From: Psychrobacter raelei
GTDB taxonomy: Bacteria; Pseudomonadota; Gammaproteobacteria; Pseudomonadales; Moraxellaceae
Assembly (NCBI RefSeq): GCF_022631235.3
Contig: NZ_CP093310.2
Span: 1,860,001-1,924,000 of the forward strand
Direction of reading: 5' to 3'
Length of the DNA: 64,000 bases
Made by a program: the position numbers and the translations under genes. Shown here in pieces: positions 46,895 through 58,060 of this stretch (within the stretch, counting starts at the first letter, position 1; each line of letters begins with the position of its first letter). Under the pieces are notes generated by a model that was given only the letters and a program-made list of their open reading frames with translations, was not told where the DNA came from and searched no databases.

Positions 46895-48349
46895 TTAGCC
46901 CAGCTCTTGGGCCCAGTATTTAGTGACGACATATTCATCTATGCCGTATTTAGAGCCTTCACGACCAAATCCAGATTGCTTGACGCCACCAAAGGGCGCA
47001 ACCTCTGTCGATAAGATGCCTGTGTTTTGGCCCACCATGCCATAATCTAGCCCTTCACAGACGCGCCATGAACGGGCCAGGTCATTGCTATAAAAATAGG
47101 CAGCCAAGCCATAAATAGTGTCATTGGCATGCTTGATAACTTCTGCTTCATCACTGAAAGTAAAGATGGTACTGATTGGCCCAAAAATCTCTTCGTGAGC
47201 AATGTCCATATCTGCTGTGATGTCACTAATTACCGTCGGATTCATGGTCAAGGGTGAGATGTCATTCACATCACCCCCAGCCAGTAAGCTTGCGCCTTTA
47301 TCTAACGCATCTTGTAATAAAGCGGTGACCTTATCTAGGGCGCCTTGGTTGATTAAAGGACCGATATCTACCCCCTCTTTTAGACCATCACCTATCGATA
47401 ACTGGGCGACTTTTTGTAGATAAATGGCCAAAAACTGCTCTTTGATACTGTCTTGTACATAAATGCGGTTGGCACAGACACAGGTCTGACCGGCATTGCG
47501 GTATTTGGCTGCGATTAAGCCATCGGCCGCTTTTTCAAGATCGGCATCATCAAAGACGATAAAGGGTGCGTTACCGCCCAGTTCCAAAGACAGCTTTTTG
47601 ATGGTGGGCGCACATTGTGCCATTAAGGTACGGCCCACCTCTGTTGAGCCGGTAAAAGACAATTTGTGCACGCGGTGGTCTTGCGTTAATACCCCGCCCA
47701 CAACAGAGGACTTGCCAGTGACAATTTGTAGCACACCTTTTGGAATACCCGCTTGCAGCGCAAGCTCGCCTAATGCCAGTGCAGATAACGGGGTCTCAGT
47801 GGCAGGCTTGACAATCATGGTACAGCCGGCCGCTAAGGCAGGTGCCGCTTTGCGGGTAATCATGGCTGAGGGGAAGTTCCAAGGCGTGATGGCTGCGCAG
47901 ACACCCACCGGCTGCTTTAGAACCGTAATACGCTGAGTGCTTTTGGTAGAGGGAATGACATCGCCATACACACGCTTGCCTTCTTCAGCAAACCAGCGAA
48001 TAAAGCTGTTGGCATAGGTAATCTCGCCACGAGACTCTTTTAAGGGCTTACCCTGCTCAGCGGTCATTAATACCGCCAAGTCTTCGTGATTGTCATCAAT
48101 CAGATCGGCCCATTTATGTAATAACTTGCCCCGCTCAGCTGCGGTAAGAGCAGCCCAAGCCACTTGAGCAGCTTCAGCATCAGTGACAGCTTGCTCAACT
48201 TGAGCTTGAGTTAGACTTGGCACAGTGCCGATTTGTTGGTTATTAAAGGGATTGGTCACCGCAATTTGGCTACCATCTTGGGCATCTACCCAGCCTTCGC
48301 CCAGTAGACAATGTGATTTTAATAATGCAGGATTTTTTAAACTTAACAT
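46895..48349 (-). CDS. gabD: Succinate (or glutarate) semialdehyde dehydrogenase
   Basis: The 484-residue ALDH has ITPWNFPSAMITRKAAPALA, FTGSTEVGRTLM, the glutamate base in LELGGNAPFIVFDD and the catalytic cysteine in NAGQTCVCANRIYV (near residue 288), all standard for GabD/DavD. Length is typical (482-485). It oxidises succinate semialdehyde to succinate with NAD(P)+; DavD-type activity on glutarate semialdehyde cannot be distinguished by eye. It is divergent from an IclR regulator, with an operator-like palindrome between them, and followed by gabT. Confidence 0.93.
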   Translation of the reverse strand: MLSLKNPALLKSHCLLGEGWVDAQDGSQIAVTNPFNNQQIGTVPSLTQAQVEQAVTDAEAAQVAWAALTAAERGKLLHKWADLIDDNHEDLAVLMTAEQGKPLKESRGEITYANSFIRWFAEEGKRVYGDVIPSTKSTQRITVLKQPVGVCAAITPWNFPSAMITRKAAPALAAGCTMIVKPATETPLSALALGELALQAGIPKGVLQIVTGKSSVVGGVLTQDHRVHKLSFTGSTEVGRTLMAQCAPTIKKLSLELGGNAPFIVFDDADLEKAADGLIAAKYRNAGQTCVCANRIYVQDSIKEQFLAIYLQKVAQLSIGDGLKEGVDIGPLINQGALDKVTALLQDALDKGASLLAGGDVNDISPLTMNPTVISDITADMDIAHEEIFGPISTIFTFSDEAEVIKHANDTIYGLAAYFYSNDLARSWRVCEGLDYGMVGQNTGILSTEVAPFGGVKQSGFGREGSKYGIDEYVVTKYWAQELG

Positions 48350-48499
48350 AAAGACCTTCCTTGTCGCTTTGGGTAGCCAAGCTAGATGCTTGTGAGGGCA
48401 AACTGGCTACTTAATTAAATATCTACTTCATCAAGTGAATACCTATGCCTTCAAGACACAGTGTATGAGAATTTCCCTACTCTTCTTGGTTCAGTATAT

Positions 48500-48514
48500 T
48501 GAATTTGTATTTCA
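48500..48514. promoter_or_regulatory. IclR-type operator candidate, gabD side
   Basis: TGAATTTGTATTTCA lies in the 380-base divergent region between gabD and the IclR gene, about 150 bases before gabD. TGAA and TTCA half-sites are symmetric. It matches the site at 52249-52263 at 12 of 15 positions. Confidence 0.5.
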
Positions 48515-48729
48515 TATACAGGATGGTTTATTATAGGTTTAGTTTCCTTTAAATTGCAACCAAAAATTACATATAATTAGCCCTATTTTTATTGGTGAGT
48601 TATTGCCATCCGTATCCCTTTCAAATTAAATAACGACTCATCGTTACACACTTTCAATGACATATTGTCATTCCGCTCATTGAGCCGAGTAAGCTTGGAT
48701 TACTTGAGTATTAAATAGGAAAATTCGAC

Positions 48730-49509
48730 TTGAAAGACAATACCTCTAAGCCCTCTGTTAGCGTACCTGCCATAGATAAAATGTGCCTTATTTTGGATCT
48801 GATTACAGAAGCCAATTACCCACTTACCTCAGCTGAAATCGCGTCGCAATTGTCACTTCCCAAAAGTAGCACCCACAATATCTTGCAAAGTCTATTGGCC
48901 AAGCATTTGGTGTTTAAAGACCGTGACAACCGTTTTCATTTGGGGTCTTATCTGTTGTACTGGGCTGGCAAGTATGAAAAGCAGCACAGTATTATTGATG
49001 TCTTTCACGAGGTCATTGTCAATCACCCCACGCTATTGCAGCACACGGTGACCTTATCGAAGATTGATGGCAAGGAGGTGGTATTTTTAGCCTGCCATGA
49101 GTCGCCCGCCCCACTAGGTTTTACCTTTCGCTCAGGGGTGCGAGTACCTGCGCCTTTTTCTGCCACTGGCAAAGCCATGTTATCCACTTATGACAATAGC
49201 ACCATAACTCAGCTGTTTGAGCAGCAGATGCCGGCGCCATATACCTCAAGAAGTGTGCAGCAATTAGATGTGCTACTTAAAGAGTTGCAGCAGGTGCGTG
49301 ATACCGGCATCTCACTTGATGATGGTCAGCTGCGAGAGGGTATGTATTGTCTGGGAACCTGTGTGGTCGATACGGAAGGACAGCCGATTGCTGGTATGGC
49401 CATCAGCTTCGTTAAAGAGGAGTATGAAAAACAGCGCGAGGGCGTCAGCCAAGCCTTACTGGCCTTGGCCAAAGACATCTCCCAGCGCCTTGGCGTCAGC
49501 AGCCACTAA
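48730..49509 (+). CDS. IclR-family transcriptional regulator
   Basis: The 259-residue protein has an N-terminal winged helix (residues about 15-70, LTSAEIASQLSLPKSSTHNILQSL) and a C-terminal IclR effector domain (LGFTFRSGVRVPAPFSATGKAMLS, ISLDDGQLREGMYCLG, PIAGMAISF). The start is a TTG at 48730, with AGGA nine bases before it; the next methionine would cut into the helix-turn-helix. It faces gabD and probably controls gabD-gabT and perhaps gbuA and the aruI operon. The effector is unknown. Confidence 0.9.
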   Translation: MKDNTSKPSVSVPAIDKMCLILDLITEANYPLTSAEIASQLSLPKSSTHNILQSLLAKHLVFKDRDNRFHLGSYLLYWAGKYEKQHSIIDVFHEVIVNHPTLLQHTVTLSKIDGKEVVFLACHESPAPLGFTFRSGVRVPAPFSATGKAMLSTYDNSTITQLFEQQMPAPYTSRSVQQLDVLLKELQQVRDTGISLDDGQLREGMYCLGTCVVDTEGQPIAGMAISFVKEEYEKQREGVSQALLALAKDISQRLGVSSH

Positions 49510-49567
49510 TTCATTGCGCCAATAGCCAGCGCTTATGTGTTGACAGGCATGGACGCAGATATTTTGT

Positions 49568-50806
49568 CTACACGATATTCTGAGCCCGCAGCTGCTGTAT
49601 CTTCTCATCGCTAAGTCCCATGCTATGTAATACCGCCTCAGTATCTGCGCCTAGCGCCGGCGGAGCACTATGGTAGCTCACCGGCGTCCCAGAGAGCTTT
49701 ATCGGACTGCCTAAAGCGCGCACCGGACTACCCTCGAAGCTGACAATCATATCGCGAGCCTGCACCTGCGGCATTGCTAATGCCTCAGTGACATTATGAA
49801 TAGGACCGCAAGGCACGCCGGCTTGCTGCAGCAGCTGTAGCCACTGCTCACGGGTTTTGGTCTTAAATACCGCTGTGAGTACTTGCTGTAAGCTTTCGCG
49901 GTTTTGCACTCGAGCAGGGTTAGTACTATATCGGTGGTCTTCATGCAGTGCTATTCCAATGACATCACACACTTTGGCAAATTGGCTGTCATTGCCACAC
50001 GCCAAGATAAAGTGACTGTCATCACCTGTAGCATATACTTGGTAAGGCGTAATATTAGGATGGGCATTTCCCAATCTAGGCGGCGTCTTGCCTGAAGCCA
50101 AGTGATTCATACCGATATTGGCCAGCATCGCAATGGCACTATCGAGCAAGGCGACATCCACATGCTGTCCTTCACCTGTATTGGCGCGCGCCAAAAGCGC
50201 TGCTTGAATGCCCACAGTCAGCTGCAAGCCTGCGAACAAATCCACCACAGCCACGCCCACTTTGTGCGGCTCTCCATCGCTTGGGCCTGTGATGCTCATC
50301 AGCCCTGATAAGCCTTGAATGATATAGTCATATCCAGGTTTATGTGCCTCAGGCCCTGTCTGCCCAAAGCCGGTCAAGGAGGCATAAATCAGTCGATGAT
50401 TGAGCGCTTTTAATGACTCATAATCTAGCCCGTATTTTTTTAACCCACCCACTTTGAAGTTCTCCACCAGCACATCACTGTCTTTTGCCAGCGCTTTAAT
50501 CAGCTGCTGCCCCTCTGCTGTGGTGATGTCCACGGTGATTGACTTCTTATTGCGGTTGACAGTGGCAAAGTAGGCGGCGGTCTGCTCCCCTGTCTGCTCA
50601 TCAGTGAAGCTTGGCGGATTCCAGTGCCGAGTTTCATCCCCAACCACAGGGCGCTCTACCTTGATAACCTCAGCACCTAAGTCTGCAAGAATTTGGGTAC
50701 TAGACGGCCCTGCCAGCACTCGAGATAAATCCAAAACCTTAATACCGCTTAAGGCCTGTATGTTTTGCTCTGTGCGTCCTGACTCAGTTGATTCATTATG
50801 TAACAT
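49568..50806 (-). CDS. CoA-transferase family III (CaiB/BaiF), probable succinyl-CoA:glutarate CoA-transferase
   Basis: The 412-residue protein has the family III signatures: IKVLDLSRVLAGPSSTQILA, ADLGAEVIKVERP, DVLVENFKVG and the catalytic aspartate in KPGYDYIIQGLSG (near residue 160). AAGGGA six bases before ATG 50806 decides the start; a start at 50905 would add 33 residues and overlap the hairpin upstream. It lies downstream of a glutaryl-CoA dehydrogenase, so it most likely activates glutarate, as human SUGCT/C7orf10 and bacterial homologues do. That substrate is inferred from context. Confidence 0.87.
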   Translation of the reverse strand: MLHNESTESGRTEQNIQALSGIKVLDLSRVLAGPSSTQILADLGAEVIKVERPVVGDETRHWNPPSFTDEQTGEQTAAYFATVNRNKKSITVDITTAEGQQLIKALAKDSDVLVENFKVGGLKKYGLDYESLKALNHRLIYASLTGFGQTGPEAHKPGYDYIIQGLSGLMSITGPSDGEPHKVGVAVVDLFAGLQLTVGIQAALLARANTGEGQHVDVALLDSAIAMLANIGMNHLASGKTPPRLGNAHPNITPYQVYATGDDSHFILACGNDSQFAKVCDVIGIALHEDHRYSTNPARVQNRESLQQVLTAVFKTKTREQWLQLLQQAGVPCGPIHNVTEALAMPQVQARDMIVSFEGSPVRALGSPIKLSGTPVSYHSAPPALGADTEAVLHSMGLSDEKIQQLRAQNIV

Positions 50807-50833
50807 ATCATCCCTTATGTCTGTTTTGGCGAT

Positions 50834-50902
50834 AAAAAAAGCCGCCCTAAGTGGAGAGTGCTCCGCTAATGACAGCCGAAACAAAACCCTGCTTATGGCG
50901 GC
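50834..50902 (-). terminator. Terminator/attenuator between gcdH and the CoA-transferase
   Basis: On the minus strand GCCGCCATAAG pairs with CTTAGGGCGGC (one mismatch) and is followed directly by TTTTTTT. The loop is about 40 bases. It is inside a presumed two-gene operon. Confidence 0.6.
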
Positions 50903-50935
50903 CATTGCCTTCCATGTCTACTGCTATAAAACTAT

Positions 50936-52132
50936 CTAACCAAAAGCTTGAATACCCGTCTGAGCACGGCCTAGAATAAGGGCATGTACGTCATGAGTGC
51001 CTTCATAAGTATTCACGGCCTCTAAGTTCATAACATGGCGAATCACATGGAATTCATCACTGATACCATTACCGCCGTGCATATCACGTGCCACACGAGC
51101 AATATTGAGCGCCTTACCACAGTTGTTGCGCTTAATCAGAGAAATCATCTCAGGCGCCGCATTATGCTCATCCATCAAGCGCCCTACTCGCAGCGCAGCT
51201 TGTAAGCCTAGAGCAATTTCAGTTTGCATATCGGCAAGCTTTAGCTGTACCAATTGAGTGGCGGCTAACGGACGGTTAAACTGTTTGCGATCTAGGGTAT
51301 ATTGGCGGGCCGCTTTCCAGCAAAACTCAGCTGCGCCCATTGAGCCCCAAGCAATGCCATAACGTGCTTTGTTTAGGCAACCAAACGGCCCTTTTAGACC
51401 ACGAATGTCTGGAAAAGCATTTTCTTCAGGGACAAACACATCATCCATCACGATTTCACCAGTGATAGAGGCGCGCAGCGAGAATTTGCCTTCAATTTTA
51501 GGTGCTGATAAGCCTTTCATGCCTTTTTCTAATACAAAGCCGCGGATTTCACCCTCATCATCTTTGGCCCATACCACGAAGACATCGGCAATTGGACTGT
51601 TGGTAATCCACATTTTGCTGCCTTTAAGTTGATAGCCACCATCTACTTTTTTGGCACGAGTTTTCATTGAGCCAGGATCTGAGCCAGCGTCAGGTTCGGT
51701 TAAGCCAAAGCAGCCCACATACTCACCTGTTGCCAGTTTGGGCAGGTACTTTTCTTTTTGTGCCTCTGTGCCGTATGCCCAGATGGGATGCATCACTAGG
51801 CTTGACTGCACACTCATGGCGGAGCGGTAGCCTGAGTCGACTGCCTCTACTTCCTTGGCAATAACACCATAAGCCACACTCGATAGTCCGGCACAACCAT
51901 ACCCGTCAATGGTAACGCCAAGCAGACCCAGCTCGCCCATTTGACGCATGATATTGCGGTCAAAATTCTCATGACGGTTGGCCTGTAAAATTCCTGGCAT
52001 AAGCTCGCTTTGACAAAAATCATGCGCCGATCTTTGCACCATCTGCTCTTCTTCTGTGAGTTGGTCATGTAATAAAAAAGGATCTGACCATTCAAAAGTA
52101 GGTCTGTGGGTGGCGTGGGCATTACTTGACAT
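50936..52132 (-). CDS. gcdH: Glutaryl-CoA dehydrogenase
   Basis: The 398-residue acyl-CoA dehydrogenase has [21 protein letters not shown] and the FAD motif [19 protein letters not shown]. The C-terminal part has [17 protein letters not shown] and the catalytic glutamate in [10 protein letters not shown], which together with FDWSDPF-like [17 protein letters not shown] at the start identify the glutaryl-CoA group. It oxidises and decarboxylates glutaryl-CoA to crotonyl-CoA. ATG 52132 has AAGGAG seven bases upstream, so I prefer it to ATG 52162. It is divergent from a second IclR gene. Confidence 0.93.
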   Translation of the reverse strand: MSSNAHATHRPTFEWSDPFLLHDQLTEEEQMVQRSAHDFCQSELMPGILQANRHENFDRNIMRQMGELGLLGVTIDGYGCAGLSSVAYGVIAKEVEAVDSGYRSAMSVQSSLVMHPIWAYGTEAQKEKYLPKLATGEYVGCFGLTEPDAGSDPGSMKTRAKKVDGGYQLKGSKMWITNSPIADVFVVWAKDDEGEIRGFVLEKGMKGLSAPKIEGKFSLRASITGEIVMDDVFVPEENAFPDIRGLKGPFGCLNKARYGIAWGSMGAAEFCWKAARQYTLDRKQFNRPLAATQLVQLKLADMQTEIALGLQAALRVGRLMDEHNAAPEMISLIKRNNCGKALNIARVARDMHGGNGISDEFHVIRHVMNLEAVNTYEGTHDVHALILGRAQTGIQAFG

Positions 52133-52248
52133 AACGAACTCCTTGTTTTTATCAACTGTCATTTATACAAATGGGCTTATTAAGAGTGCGAAATAAAAAA
52201 GCTAGATTACTTTACTTAAAGCTGCTAAACTTAATATGTTCCGCATAG

Positions 52249-52263
52249 TGAAACTGTGTTTCA
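52249..52263. promoter_or_regulatory. IclR-type operator candidate, gcdH side
   Basis: TGAAACTGTGTTTCA is an exact palindrome (6-bp arms, 3-base centre) in the 270-base divergent region between gcdH and the IclR gene. The same pattern occurs at 48500-48514. Confidence 0.65.
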
Positions 52264-52402
52264 TTTAATGGATTAATTAAAACAGAATTGATTGAGTAAG
52301 TAAAGCAGTTTTGACAGCCATCGACTAAACAACAAATTATGTGGTTTATTATCAATGGTTTAACTGCTATTTAAAATAAATATAAGCGGCGATGACTACC
52401 TT

Positions 52403-53350
52403 ATGACACACCCCAAAAAGCAACCAAATGGCTTAAATATAGCTGCTGTATCAGATCAGTCTGGCAGCGATCATGACCCACGCTTTTATAAAGAAACAGT
52501 ATCTAATAAAGACATGGCATCTTTGCCGACCCTAAAACCATCAGCAAATATTGGTCTACTTGACAGCCTCAGCCGCAGTTTAGAGCATGCCAAAATAACG
52601 GATGACAAGGCTTTTATTACAGCACTTGGACGAGGACTGCTGTTGCTAAGTGCCTTTGAAGATGAGCAAGAGCTGACCCATCAGAGGCTGTGTGATAAGA
52701 CTGCTTTGCCTAAAGCCACTGTCAGCCGCCTATTGCATACGTTGCAGCAGTTAAACTTTATCAAGCGCAATAGCAATGACAGCTATAAGCTTGGCAAAAA
52801 CCTGCTCAAATTAAGCAGCAGTGTCTGGCAAGGGCAAGATATCGTTGAAGAGGCGATGCCGTTACTGCGAGAGTTTGCACTCAATCATCAGGTATCGGTC
52901 AATATTGCGACCGAAGATGAGGGCGAGATGCGTTATGTGGCGTGTTATCGCAGTCCAGCACGATTGGCGGTGAATCTGTCAGTGGGGTCAACGGTGCCAC
53001 TTGAGAAGACGGCTTTAGGGCGGGCTTATTATGCTGCGATGACGCCATCTATGCAGCAGCAAGTGATAGATACTCTGCCCTATGCTGATGACTCTGAGCA
53101 AAAACTTGTGGCAATAAATAGGCTTAATCAGGCAGCTGATTTTTATCATCAGCACGGCTACAGCTTGTCCGATGGGGAGTACTCACCCGATATCTTGGCA
53201 GTGGCAATGCCGCTATACGACAGCATTCAGGGTAAATACACTCACGCCTTAAATGCCAGTGTTCCAAGGGCACTGTGGGAGGCCGACAGCTATATCAGTT
53301 ATATTGTGCCGCACCTACAGGCTTTGGCCAAACAGATTGAGTCATTGTAA
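52403..53350 (+). CDS. IclR-family transcriptional regulator
   Basis: The 315-residue protein has an N-terminal extension of about 65 residues without recognisable features, then a winged helix (residues about 70-125, LTHQRLCDKTALPKATVSRLLHTL) and an IclR effector domain (NLSVGSTVPLEKTALGRAYY, SLSDGEYSPDILAVAMPL). It is divergent from gcdH and is the likely regulator of glutarate use. The extension makes the start uncertain; an internal ATG at residue 36 could be used. It ends at a terminator shared with transketolase. Confidence 0.87.
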   Translation: MTHPKKQPNGLNIAAVSDQSGSDHDPRFYKETVSNKDMASLPTLKPSANIGLLDSLSRSLEHAKITDDKAFITALGRGLLLLSAFEDEQELTHQRLCDKTALPKATVSRLLHTLQQLNFIKRNSNDSYKLGKNLLKLSSSVWQGQDIVEEAMPLLREFALNHQVSVNIATEDEGEMRYVACYRSPARLAVNLSVGSTVPLEKTALGRAYYAAMTPSMQQQVIDTLPYADDSEQKLVAINRLNQAADFYHQHGYSLSDGEYSPDILAVAMPLYDSIQGKYTHALNASVPRALWEADSYISYIVPHLQALAKQIESL

Positions 53351-53397
53351 ACAAAAGGGCTTTACCTTATTGATGTTAAGAAAAGAGATTAAACATA

Positions 53398-53435
53398 AAA
53401 AAAGAGTTGCCAGACATGTCTGACAACTCTTTTTT
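53398..53435. terminator. Bidirectional terminator between the IclR gene and tkt
   Basis: AAAAAAGAGTTGCCAGACA and TGTCTGACAACTCTTTTTT form a long stem with one wobble position, flanked by A and T runs. Confidence 0.92.
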
Positions 53436-53452
53436 ATTCAGTCAGTAAAAGC

Positions 53453-55453
53453 TTATTTAACTAAGCTGTTTACCGCCTCTACCACAGCTTCAGTAGTGAT
53501 ACCGAACTCTTTGTACAGCTCGCCTGCAGGAGCTGACTCACCATAAGTGATCATGCCAATCACTTTACCATCAAGACCCACAAACTTAAACCAATAGTCC
53601 ACGTGTGCAGCTTCTACCGCAACGCGAGCACGAATGCTTGATGGTAATACTGCCTCACGATAGTCGCTGTCTTGCGCAGTGAATACTTCAGCACAAGGCA
53701 TAGACACCACGCGCACACCCACACCATTTGCCGTTAATGTCTGGTATGCGTCCATCGCTAAGCTCACCTCTGAGCCTGTCGCAATGATAATGGCCTGAAG
53801 CTCAGACTGCTCTTTGGCCAGCACGTAACCCCCTTTAGCAATATTGGCCACTTGCTCGCTATCGCGTGCTTGGTGCGGCAAGTTTTGGCGGCTAAAGATC
53901 AGCGCAGATGGGTTGTTCTTAGCTTTTAGTGCTTCTGCCCAGGCCGTGGCCGACTCTGCGGTATCACAAGGACGCCATGTATGCAGATTTGGTGTGGTGC
54001 GCAGGCTGGTCAACTGCTCCACAGGTTGATGCGTAGGACCATCTTCACCCAGACCGATTGAGTCATGCGTATACACATGGATAACACGCTGTTTCATTAA
54101 CGCGCCCATACGTACCGCATTGCGGGCATATTCCATAAACATTAAGAAAGTAGCGACGTAAGGAATAAAGCCGCCGTGTAACGCAATACCGTTAGCAATC
54201 GCGGTCATACCAAATTCACGCACGCCGTAATAGATGTAGTTACCATCAGCATCAGTTTCAATACCTTTAGCATCTTTGAACAAGGTCAAGTTAGACCCTG
54301 CTAAGTCTGCTGACCCCCCCATAATCTCTGGCAGTAGTGGCTGGAAAGCATTAATAGCATTGAAGCTGGCTTTACGGCTGGCGACGTTTTCACCCTGATC
54401 TTGGCACTGCTGGATGTATGCTTTGGCTTTTTGCTCAAAGTCAGCAGGCAATTCACCGCTTAGACGACGCTGTAGCTCCTCAGCAAGCTCTGGATAGGCT
54501 TTTTTATAGGCTTCAAAATCCGCTTCCCAGTTTTTCTGCTGGGCCTCACCTTTGGCTTTAGCATCCCAAGCTTGATACACTTCTTCATCGATTTCAAAAG
54601 GAGCGTGTGCCCAAGCAAGCTCGCCACGAGCCAATACGATTTCATCATCGCCCAGTGGCGCGCCATGGCTTGAAGCTTTGCCTTGTTTGTTGGGGCTACC
54701 CACACCAATAATGGTTTTACAGATGATTAAGCTGGGTTTACTGGTTTCAGCAATCGCTTGTTCCGTGGCTTTGGTAATAGCATCCGCGTCATGGCCATCA
54801 ACCTTAATCACTTGCCAGCCATAGCTTTCAAAGCGCATTTGCGTGTCGTCAGTGAACCAGCCTTCTACGTTACCATCAATTGAGATGCCGTTGTCATCAT
54901 AGAAGAATACCAACTTGCCCAAGCCCAAAGTGCCAGCAAGTGAGGCCACTTCATGGCTAATGCCTTCCATCAGACAGCCATCGCCTAAGAACGCATAGGT
55001 GTGGTGATCAATGATGTTGTGACCGTCACGGTTGAACTGAGCGGCCAATGTTTTTTCGGCAATAGCAAAGCCCACAGCATTGGCAATACCTTGACCCAAT
55101 GGACCGGTCGTGGTTTCAACACCTGGCGTATAGCCAAACTCTGGGTGACCTGGGGTTTTTGAATGCAACTGACGGAAGTTTTTTAAATCATCAATGCTAA
55201 CGTCATAACCCGTTAAATGCAGTAGCGAGTAAATCAACATTGAGCCATGACCATTTGATAACACGAAGCGGTCACGGTTTGGCCAATTTGGATCGGTTGG
55301 GTTGTGCTTTAAAAATTTACGCCACAATACTTCTGCAATATCTGCCATGCCCATCGGTGCGCCCGGATGCCCTGAGTTGGCTTTTTGAACCGCATCAAAA
55401 GAAAGCACACGAATGGCGTTAGCTAGTTTGCGTTCAGATATAGGTGTTGACAT
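53453..55453 (-). CDS. tkt: Transketolase
   Basis: The 666-residue TPP enzyme has [21 protein letters not shown] at the N-terminus, [17 protein letters not shown], the TPP/metal motif [20 protein letters not shown] (near residue 155), [19 protein letters not shown] [15 protein letters not shown] and the [18 protein letters not shown] loop (near residue 470). It moves two-carbon units between sugar phosphates in the pentose phosphate pathway. Length is standard. Confidence 0.97.
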   Translation of the reverse strand: MSTPISERKLANAIRVLSFDAVQKANSGHPGAPMGMADIAEVLWRKFLKHNPTDPNWPNRDRFVLSNGHGSMLIYSLLHLTGYDVSIDDLKNFRQLHSKTPGHPEFGYTPGVETTTGPLGQGIANAVGFAIAEKTLAAQFNRDGHNIIDHHTYAFLGDGCLMEGISHEVASLAGTLGLGKLVFFYDDNGISIDGNVEGWFTDDTQMRFESYGWQVIKVDGHDADAITKATEQAIAETSKPSLIICKTIIGVGSPNKQGKASSHGAPLGDDEIVLARGELAWAHAPFEIDEEVYQAWDAKAKGEAQQKNWEADFEAYKKAYPELAEELQRRLSGELPADFEQKAKAYIQQCQDQGENVASRKASFNAINAFQPLLPEIMGGSADLAGSNLTLFKDAKGIETDADGNYIYYGVREFGMTAIANGIALHGGFIPYVATFLMFMEYARNAVRMGALMKQRVIHVYTHDSIGLGEDGPTHQPVEQLTSLRTTPNLHTWRPCDTAESATAWAEALKAKNNPSALIFSRQNLPHQARDSEQVANIAKGGYVLAKEQSELQAIIIATGSEVSLAMDAYQTLTANGVGVRVVSMPCAEVFTAQDSDYREAVLPSSIRARVAVEAAHVDYWFKFVGLDGKVIGMITYGESAPAGELYKEFGITTEAVVEAVNSLVK

Positions 55454-55547
55454 AAAAAATCCTAGGTTTTGGTGGTCTATTAAAACGAAAGGTTAATAGT
55501 GAGAGGAAAAACGACTAAAAATAAGCAATAAAAAACAAATGACTTAG

Positions 55548-55577
55548 CATCCTGTCACTCCTATGAATGGCAGGATG
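55548..55577 (-). terminator. Weak hairpin after serS
   Basis: CATCCTG (55548-55554) and CAGGATG (55571-55577) pair; on the minus strand a T run follows only about 20 bases later, so termination here is uncertain. Confidence 0.35.
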
Positions 55578-55603
55578 TCTCAAATTATACCAATAAAGTT
55601 GTC

Positions 55604-56902
<1,299 letters not shown>

Positions 56903-57296
56903 TTAGGAGATTAAGAGAGTAAGGTGACTATCATACCAAGACCGAGCATTTTTGACCACGTTTAAAGCGCTCTATGCACCCAATTAACCGATAAAAATCT
57001 GCTTTTTTGGTTTTTTTGACCCACCCTAGCCTATTTTTCGCCCACTGATTTTGACCACGCTTCAATCTATAACATCCCTCTTTTCGTCTTAGGCTATTTT
57101 TTGAGTACTTAAATCCGCCGATTACGTACTTAATCTTTGAATAAAAATTACAAGCACAGCTTGGGTTAAAAGTTTCAATTGCCCCCAGTTTTCGGTAAGA
57201 TAGCAGGGTATCTATGACAGCTAGGCTTTGGTCTAAAAAAAGTCATACTCCTTTTATTATTATTTTGCCCAATTAACATCCTATTCGAGTAATTAT

Positions 57297-57959
57297 ATGG
57301 CTCTCTACCCTTACACGCTGCAACCTGTTGACATTAATTTGACTGAAGATGAATTTCAACAAGCACAATTTGAGTTGTTTGAAAAAAGTAATCCCTCATT
57401 TGGCCTAAATAGCATCAAACTCAAAGAGTGGATTGTGATGGCACTGGTGGTCATCGCAGCCGTTGCCGGCTTGGTTTTTGTGAAAGGCTACTCAACATTT
57501 ATCTTCTATCTGATGTTAGTACTGGTCGTGGTATATCTGCTGGTGCGCACTGTCGGTATGAAATGGTATGTCAAACGCGAGTTTGAAAAACAAATGGCCG
57601 AACAAGAAATGCCAGAGGAAATGAAGCAGTTAAAATTGGGCGTGCAAAAACACGGTCTGGTTATGGCAATGCCAGCACCTAATGCCGGTATTCAGCCCAA
57701 TATGTCAAAGGCAATGCGCGGCATGCAAATGCGTACAGCATCCACTCAGCAAGCTGTCATTCCTTGGAGTGCTGTCAAGAGCTGGGAGGAGACGGATGAT
57801 TATATCTTTATGTTATTTGAAATGCAGGGGCAGCAAGGCAGCCAGATTATCCCAAAACGTCTGCAAGCACAAAAGTTCCCGATTGACACTGTGCGCACGC
57901 ACCTACTAGAAGTCATTCCTCAAAAAGGGTTAAATCCTGTGGCTTTAGGTCAGCAGTAG
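57297..57959 (+). CDS. YcxB-family membrane protein
   Basis: The 220-residue protein has two adjacent membrane helices (residues about 45-62 and 66-86), then a cytoplasmic C-terminal domain with VIPWSAVKSWEETDDYIFM and IIPKRLQAQ, the pattern of the YcxB-like C-terminal domain (DUF). Function is unknown. The ribosome site is weak (GAG eight bases upstream). A terminator follows at 58035. Confidence 0.82.
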   Translation: MALYPYTLQPVDINLTEDEFQQAQFELFEKSNPSFGLNSIKLKEWIVMALVVIAAVAGLVFVKGYSTFIFYLMLVLVVVYLLVRTVGMKWYVKREFEKQMAEQEMPEEMKQLKLGVQKHGLVMAMPAPNAGIQPNMSKAMRGMQMRTASTQQAVIPWSAVKSWEETDDYIFMLFEMQGQQGSQIIPKRLQAQKFPIDTVRTHLLEVIPQKGLNPVALGQQ

Positions 57960-58034
57960 CAACAGCAGATAACGTCTATTATCGTTAATCATAGCTAAAT
58001 TAGCCTCTATTGGTCATGGACTAATTAATGCCTT

Positions 58035-58060
58035 AAGGCGGCCTTCTGGCTGCCTTTTTT
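58035..58060 (+). terminator. Terminator after the YcxB gene
   Basis: AAGGCGGCC-TTCT-GGCTGCCTT is a 9-bp stem with one wobble and a four-base loop, followed by TTTT. The rest of 58061-58458 contains only a 14-bp tandem repeat (58347-58374). Confidence 0.85.
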
